The notes under the pieces: model-generated | What the model was told of the DNA's origin: nothing | The model's input: only the letters and a program-made list of their open reading frames with translations | Database searches by the model: none | Program-made: the position numbers and the translations under genes | In this document: piece by piece, positions 58,433 to 64,000 of the stretch | Numbering within the stretch: the first letter of the stretch is position 1 | Layout of the letters: each line of letters opens with the position of its first letter | DNA from: Chrysopilus asiliformis | Lineage: Eukaryota > Arthropoda > Insecta > Diptera > Rhagionidae | Direction of reading: 5' to 3' | Length of the DNA: 64,000 nucleotides | Assembly: GCA_964034945.1 (NCBI GenBank) | Contig: OZ035960.1 | Span: forward strand, 21,997,487-22,061,486

Positions 58433-58594
58433 TTCGGCCGTCCTGCGCAGAGCTGTCCCCAGCGACTCCCGATTCTTCGGCTACCTATCTGAAACAATAA
58501 GGTTAAATTAATCGAATAATACAAGTTATATTGAGATCCAGTATTTATTCAGACAAAATTTCATTTTTTTCATTTTTTTTTTTTTTTATATATT

Positions 58595-60256
58595 TTATTC
58601 TGATGATTCGTCATCTTCTTCTCCAAAACTGTAGTCGTCAAGTCGGCACCATGGACGCATCTTATCGGCAGCAAATACAGCATGGAACGGCCTCTGTGTA
58701 ACCTTGAAATTTGGGGGATCTCTTAGCTCGTACCTGTCGCGATCCAAAACTTGTCCAACTTCGTATGGACCCTTATATCGTTGATGCTTTTTAGAGAATC
58801 CACTAGCAGCATGTTCGCATCTTACGACAACATCTGCTGCGGTAAATGAACAACGCTGAACCAGCATTTGTCTTGGACTTTTCGAGATTATCGACGTTGT
58901 CATTTGATCGTTTCCTTGGTCATCGGTATGATATTTCAATATCTCTAATTTGTTCCAAGTTTTGACGACTTGAATGCCGGGTTGATTCAGCAAACTCTGC
59001 CCGATTATTATTGGATCGTCTTGCGCCTTGTTCGGTACAACCAGGAAGTCCGCTATAAGTGAAAGATTGTCAATCTTGATTGGTTTGGAAATTCGTCCCA
59101 GCGTAAGACAGACACCACCCGCGAATCCCTTAAGTACCGTGTTGTCAGTTTTGTAGTTCCAATCATGTTTCTTACATTCGTCCAGCCGAATTGTATTGCG
59201 TTCACAGCCCAGGTCAATGAAAGCGACGATATTCTGTCCATCGACGCTGATATTTTTGTACATATCGTCGTTGCTCTTCCGAATAATTCGAATTTGCTTT
59301 GGTGGTTCTCGACGCTTGTTTGTCTCCAGTGCTTTCTCAGAACGATTGTTTGATTGAGGACATTCGTGAAACTTGTGTCCTGGTTTGGAGCAGCGATAAC
59401 ATTTTCCTAGGAATTTTGGTTGGTGTAAAGTCCTGGAATTGTCAAGGCGTCGTTTAAGCTCTGGATTACCGGTATGAGAAAATCCTTCTCCCTGTCTTTG
59501 ATTTTCGCGTTCCACGGATCGATTCACCATTAACGCTCTGTTCTTTTCCTGTTCGGCGATGCTCTGGAACAATTTAATGCCGTTTAACACGTCATTGCCG
59601 TTTTTATAGTTCGCTGCTGTAAGGGAAGTTATTAAATTTTTATCATCAAGACCAGATATCAGGTATTTAATAGTGGTAGAATCGGTTAGCTTAGCCCTTT
59701 TTGCCATTGCAACGACTTCGTAGAAGTAACTTTCAAAAGTTTCGGAAGTCTTCCGTTTGCGCGTCAAAAGTTTGATATGAATGGCTGACTCATCATCAAG
59801 ATCTGGGAAACTTTTTAAAATTTCACTCCTGAATTCTAGCCACGAAGTCAAAGTGCCTCGGCTGGTTTGATACCAAAATTTTGCGGCGTCCCTTAATTGC
59901 ATTGACGCATACAAAATGGTCGTCTGATCATTCCAATTATACATTATTTTGGCAGTGTCAACGATTTCGAGCCATTGATTCACGTTGAGATTGCTGTGGC
60001 CAGGAGCAAATGGTGGCACAACAGCGTGCAATTGTTCCATATTTAAATATAAAATTCGATCCATACCTGTTTGATTCAGTGTTGTACTTGAATCCCGTGA
60101 CGCATCGCTTCTTTCCAGCTCCAATTCTCGCCTCAATTCGATGATTTGTCGATCCTGCTCCAGGATTTTGGACTCCAATTTCCGTCTTTCCGATTCGTCG
60201 ATCGCCTGGCTGTGTGTCGTTTTTTTGGTCACTGGCATTTTCCGATGTCCGAGCAT
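58595..60256 (-). CDS. Gag-protease-integrase tail fusion ORF (retrotransposon)
   Basis: About 553 codons without interruption; the start is either the ATG at 60256 or the one at 60238 (MPVTKK). Seen in order: a charged coiled coil; a retrotransposon Gag domain (about 80-240, with QWLEIVDTAK and AAKFWYQ); a zinc knuckle CYRCSKPGHKFHEC (about 286-299); and a retropepsin-like domain in which the catalytic triplet is D-L-G (about 348) rather than D-T/S-G, with the later IIIGQSLL motif. Then comes an abrupt change to a GPY/F module (RYKGPYEVGQVLDRDRYELR), normally the end of integrase. The RT-RNaseH-IN core is missing, yet the frame is kept. Role inferred: it supplies Gag, or competes with Gag of an autonomous relative. 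Confidence 0.9.
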   Translation of the reverse strand: MLGHRKMPVTKKTTHSQAIDESERRKLESKILEQDRQIIELRRELELERSDASRDSSTTLNQTGMDRILYLNMEQLHAVVPPFAPGHSNLNVNQWLEIVDTAKIMYNWNDQTTILYASMQLRDAAKFWYQTSRGTLTSWLEFRSEILKSFPDLDDESAIHIKLLTRKRKTSETFESYFYEVVAMAKRAKLTDSTTIKYLISGLDDKNLITSLTAANYKNGNDVLNGIKLFQSIAEQEKNRALMVNRSVERENQRQGEGFSHTGNPELKRRLDNSRTLHQPKFLGKCYRCSKPGHKFHECPQSNNRSEKALETNKRREPPKQIRIIRKSNDDMYKNISVDGQNIVAFIDLGCERNTIRLDECKKHDWNYKTDNTVLKGFAGGVCLTLGRISKPIKIDNLSLIADFLVVPNKAQDDPIIIGQSLLNQPGIQVVKTWNKLEILKYHTDDQGNDQMTTSIISKSPRQMLVQRCSFTAADVVVRCEHAASGFSKKHQRYKGPYEVGQVLDRDRYELRDPPNFKVTQRPFHAVFAADKMRPWCRLDDYSFGEEDDESSE

Positions 60257-60831
60257 ACTACAATCACTTTTCCGTACGAAAAACACTTATTTTTTTTTTA
60301 CTCAAATTTGGAAGCTTCAACTAGATTTTTATTTTTTTGCCTCTTTATTCGACCGATTATGCCACGTTTTGTAATTCTTTGTTCTATCGACTGAGTTTTC
60401 CGTTCGCCAATTTCACCATGAACTATTTCGCAATATTTCGCAATACTCAACTGGCATTTCACACCCCTGCAATGAAAGAACTCAACGACAAATTTGAATC
60501 GTGGAGGCAACTAATACACTCGAGCATCAGCTAAAAATATTAATACAAATGGCTACACACACAACAAAACAAGACAAAACAAGGAATCGTACATGGCACC
60601 ATCATACTTTCTCTCTCACGCAACATAAAGAAAACAATCCTTCGGCTAAAAGCTCAATTCGCCTTCGTACAATGCCCGAGCGGCCACATTTTCTCCACGG
60701 AAGACACACGTCAACCATGAGACTAATTTTTAACATCCGGCTACAAACTTTTCATCCGCCATCGTGCAAATCGGACTCAGCAAAATACACAAAACAATTG
60801 CCTCTCTCTTCTCCATCTCATTAATCAGAAA

Positions 60832-60995
60832 TGTACCACCTGATCTCAACAAGTCATACATTGCCGTCTTCTTCCTGCCTTCGTGAATTTGCAATTGTAC
60901 CACCTGATCTCAACAAGTCATACATTGCCGTCTTCTTCCTGCCTTCGTGAATTTGCAATTGTACCACCTGATCTCAACAAGTCATACATTGCACC
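60832..60995. repeat. 64-bp tandem repeat in the retrotransposon leader
   Basis: About 2.5 copies with a period of 64 bp, starting 'ccacctgatctcaacaagtc'. It lies between the 5' LTR and the ORF, where packaging or promoter-linked repeats occur in some LTR elements. Confidence 0.9.
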
Positions 60996-61097
60996 ACGAA
61001 TCCGCCGAATTCTCTTCCCTCTCCTCTGCAGCCCGACCGGAATACACCCTCCACGGACACATCACTATGGGGCCGCGAATCCATTCCACTTCTGAAT

Positions 61098-61345
61098 TGT
61101 TAACCACCGATTTTTTTTAAGGTCTTGACGAACCCGCCGCCGCGCCCCGCGTGGATCGTATTTGCGACTTATATCCTTCACACCGTCTATTATTACTATT
61201 CGACTCTATATTTTCACCATCGAGCAGCCACCATACGAACGACTGTTTTTCAACTAACTGGTGTTGCCAGTGTCGCACCTACATCTCACCACGGCGACGG
61301 GCTGCCAGGTGGCAGTTGAGCAATTGGGGGTTTTAATTGCTAACA
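61098..61345 (-). repeat. 5' LTR (248 bp)
   Basis: Direct repeat of 58185-58432 with about one difference. On the minus strand this is the upstream LTR. I could not identify a standard tRNA primer site next to it. Confidence 0.95.
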
Positions 61346-61478
61346 CTATTAATAATTTTTAATAGTAAAGCTATACAAATTTCAATACAGCTGATATTTT
61401 ATAAACTTTTTTGCGCAAAAAAGATCACCCTGTTAAAAAATTAGCCGCATTACATACATTGAGGCGCAATTTAAATTT

Positions 61479-61738
61479 CAGAAATCGTCAGCTTAAAGTG
61501 AAATTGTGCTGAGTTTAAAATATCAAATTTTACAGAATGAGTAAAAAAATAGTTAAATTATTTTAATTCTCATTTAAAGAAAACTGAGAAAGAAAACTTA
61601 GATTTCTTTAAGTGAGAATTAAATGAGGCTCAGTCTTCTTTAAACGAAAATTAAATTGATTTAACAAGTTTTTTTTGCTATCCTGTAAAATTTGATATTT
61701 TGAACTTAGCACAATTTTACTTTAAGCTGACGAAATCT
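61479..61738. mobile_element. MITE with ~58-bp inverted ends
   Basis: The left arm 'gaaatcgtcagcttaaagtg', 'aaattgtgctgagtt', 'atatcaaattttacag' is the reverse complement of the right arm ending 'taagctgacgaaatc', with about four mismatches. The 150-bp centre is AT-rich and itself partly palindromic. Target duplication not resolved. Confidence 0.85.
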
Positions 61739-62396
61739 TGATGACCTGATTTTTTTTAAATTAATAAAAATTCTGCAACATTGCATGTTTCTTAAATTTT
61801 AGTACGCCTAATTACCCGCACGGAAGAACGTTTTCGTTAAGATAAAAACCCCAAAAATCACATTCAGTTAATTGATCAGATATTGAAACATTTAGATATG
61901 TATTTGGAAAAAAATCTCCTTTCTTCCTTATAATAAGTGGATGTAAATTTATCAAGAAGCGAGAAAATTTCTCTTAGATGATAAGTTTACAATAAAATTA
62001 ACCATCGTGATAATAAAATTATCCATCATTTTCATCTCTGATCATTATCCATCGGTTATAATTTTCAATTTCTTCTCAATTGCATTTATTATCTTTTTAA
62101 ATCTTAGTTAGTATGAATTCTCTCAGCAATCTTTCGTCTTTTAGTCCATATGTAAGAAACTCGGTATTTCTCAAAAAGTCCTCGTTTTGCTTTTGAGCTC
62201 GAGTTTTGAAACTCGTACAAGAAAAAATATGTGATGTGAATAACACATGACTTTCTTATACAAAATCTATGGTTCTTCTCAATTTAATTTATATAAAAAC
62301 ATGAATTTTTATTCTACAAAACCTGAAATATCTTGTAAAAGGCAAAAATGTAGAAAATTTTAATATCTATAAGTCCTCATTTAACTGTTTTTTTTT

Positions 62397-62397
<1 letters not shown>

Positions 62398-62450
<53 letters not shown>
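62398..62450. repeat. 53-base A homopolymer
   Basis: Uninterrupted run of 53 A, preceded by a short T run. It could be a retroposon tail or an expanded homopolymer. Length is likely uncertain in the assembly. Confidence 0.95.
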
Positions 62451-62451
<1 letters not shown>

Positions 62452-63950
62452 AATTTGCATAATAATATTTTTTCACATTTTAATTTCAATATTCCAATAA
62501 CGGTCAATTATTTCGGAAAACACTGAAAGAATATTACTCTCTCCAATTTATTTCATACAAAAAACTTAATTTTTTGAAATCACGGTATATCCAAGGCCCA
62601 ATTAACCATAGGGCTAATAGGGGCGCCATACAGCCCAGGGGCGCCAATTAATATTTAATTCACATATTCATAAAAATTTTTGAATTTTATTTTGCGTAAA
62701 TATATAAAGTTTTGAATTAAAGAATATTTTAAAAAATAAAATTTAATTTTTACAATAAAACTATGTAAGGGTGCAAAATTTTATTTAGCCCAGGGCGCTC
62801 AAATTTGTCAATACGGCTCTGGGTATATCTCAATACCAGCTTGAGATATCGAGTTCTAATAAAAGCCAAAAGTGCAAGAAATTTTACTGTCTTCAACTAC
62901 TGTCATACATAAAACTACTAAAAAACGCGTGATGTCGGAGTAAATAGCAAAAAATGAAATTGCGATTAAAAAAACCGCCATTTAAAAAAAAACCGTGACT
63001 TCCGTTTAACGGATTTCCATCAAAAGTTGATAGGATTTTCATGGCTCTAGCGACAGATAGATATACATTTTTGTAATAATATGGAGCATTGAGGAGTATT
63101 TGGGAAATGTCTTTTACGCAAAAAAAGAGGTCGAAATTTTTCATGAATACAATACCTTATTCTACTTTGTATAAGAAAGTAAAAATCAAAAGCTGTGACG
63201 AATTGAAACAGATATGTTACTTTGCTTGTTGTACGATCAATAGATAAAATTGTTCAGCATTTTTCAATTGTTTGTAATCTCGATAGATTTCACGGTTCAT
63301 GTCAATATTTCACATCAAAATTGATACACGTGTATTTAAAAAATTAATTATTTAAATTGTTTTCAATTGAGATTTTTATTTAATGTGTATTAAATTATTA
63401 AAAAATATCTGAATGTGATCAAATATTTTTAAATCAATTTATCTTTCATCGATTTACGAGATTAAAAATGCCGTCATTTTGCTATTAGCACATTTTGTTT
63501 TAATTATTAGATGGCGGCAGGTCTTAAGCAAATATGTAATAATTTTTGTTGACCTTCACAAGTTTTACGGTAGTACACTGGAAATTTTCTTCACTATCTG
63601 TCTACAATTCAATCTAACAAGTAAACAAGTTAAAGATCTGTTAAACTTGAAAATGCTTTTTGCCATTTTTTTGAACATAAAATCCATAAACGATTTCAGA
63701 CTTATGCAAATATAAAACCACGAGCTAGTATATTTGACATTATGTTAACTGGTTTTTTTTAAATAAAAATTACTTTCCTACATTTTAATTACCATCTTGT
63801 TGGTGATAATGATACTTTTAATTAATGCAATGAATTTCTTCACATAAATGAAACAGTGCTCAAACTGATATTCCAAGGTTAAACGAAAATATAACCACAT
63901 TTTTTTATTCTGGGCATTTTACGTGAAATTTAAGTTACTTTTTTAAGTTA

Positions 63951-64000
63951 CACTCAGAAAAATGTCCAGGTCAACTTTTTGTCAGGTTAACTGACGCTGG
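63951..64000 (+). mobile_element. CACTCAGAAAAATG-family element, copy 3 (cut by window end)
   Basis: Starts TA|CACTCAGAAAAATGTCC and continues with 'ggtcaactttttgtcaggtt', matching the left end of 33810-34096. The rest lies beyond the window. Confidence 0.85.

Larger units (their letters stand above)
58185..61345 (-). mobile_element. Non-autonomous Ty3/gypsy-like LTR retrotransposon
   Basis: 3161 bp bounded by two 248-bp LTRs with TG...CA ends and a CTAT duplication (58181-58184, 61346-61349). The coding strand is minus. The LTRs differ at about one position by eye (t/c near LTR base 83), which suggests a recent insertion. One large frame covers Gag, protease and the end of integrase. Reverse transcriptase, RNase H and the integrase catalytic core are absent, so it must be moved by a full-length relative. 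The region between the 5' LTR and the ORF contains a 64-bp tandem repeat. Confidence 0.95.
61346..64000. other. Gene-free right end of the window
   Basis: No gene recognised. Contains an inverted-repeat element (61479-61738), a 53-base A run (62398-62450), a low-copy-looking repeat with 'cccaggggcgcc' / 'cccagggcgctc' (62595-62825), a dispersed-repeat fragment near 62950-63180, and the start of a CACTCAG-family element at 63951. Confidence 0.55.

Noticed and set aside
1..64000. A new multi-gene system such as a defence island or biosynthetic cluster
   Set aside because: The recognised genes are unrelated conserved animal genes. Nothing links them functionally, and the rest is transposable-element DNA.

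Overview
The window looks like nuclear DNA of an insect. It is AT-rich, its genes are split by short GT-AG introns, several introns are large and loaded with transposons, and every recognisable gene has animal homologues. A fly of the nematoceran type is plausible, but I cannot prove this from sequence alone. Nothing bacterial or viral was seen apart from one LTR retrotransposon.

Layout. 1-8270: gene-free, with dispersed repeats. 8271-12124 (-): an AFG2/SPATA5-type double AAA ATPase (2 exons). 12537-13406 (-): IFT43 (4 exons). 13763-16824 (+): ERLEC1, an ER lectin with two MRH domains (6 exons), head to head with IFT43. 18455-23790 (-): a CIP2A homologue (12 exons, 818 codons, all junctions in phase). 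26393-27773 (+): a broken 5' copy of a secreted PI-PLC X-domain protein. 32574-35742 (+): the intact copy of that gene (3 exons, 465 codons). 38326-51801 (-): an SDR16C-like short-chain dehydrogenase whose 5 exons spread over 13.5 kb. 41207-42150 (+): a two-exon gene, probably DUF4806-like, nested on the opposite strand in the large SDR intron 2. 58185-61345: a nearly intact non-autonomous Ty3/gypsy-like element with 248-bp LTRs. It encodes one open frame joining Gag and protease to the tail of integrase, with the RT/RNaseH/IN core missing.

Mobile DNA dominates the rest. I could define ends and target duplications for many short inverted-repeat elements: a 574/579-bp pair ending in CACTCTCGAAAAAAT with a tRNA-like core, the CACTCAGAAAAATG family (TA/TG duplications), two 169-bp Harbinger-like elements (TTA), a 610-bp piggyBac-like element (TTAA), a roughly 495-bp family with a 3-bp AAT/ATT duplication, pogo/Tigger-like elements, and several foldbacks. 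A LINE 3' remnant and a recurrent ~600-bp repeat containing GACAGACGG tracts are also present.

Functionally the genes are housekeeping or cell-biological: pre-60S ribosome maturation (AFG2), intraflagellar transport (IFT43), ER quality control (ERLEC1), PP2A or mitotic regulation (CIP2A), and lipid or retinoid/steroid metabolism (SDR). They do not form one pathway. I saw no convincing new multi-gene system. The most interesting structures are two inverted elements that bracket half an exon of the PLCXD pseudocopy, inverted elements that bracket SDR exon 2, the compact Gag-PR-IN-tail element, and the atypical first Walker B motif and extra zinc-finger-like motif of the AFG2 protein.
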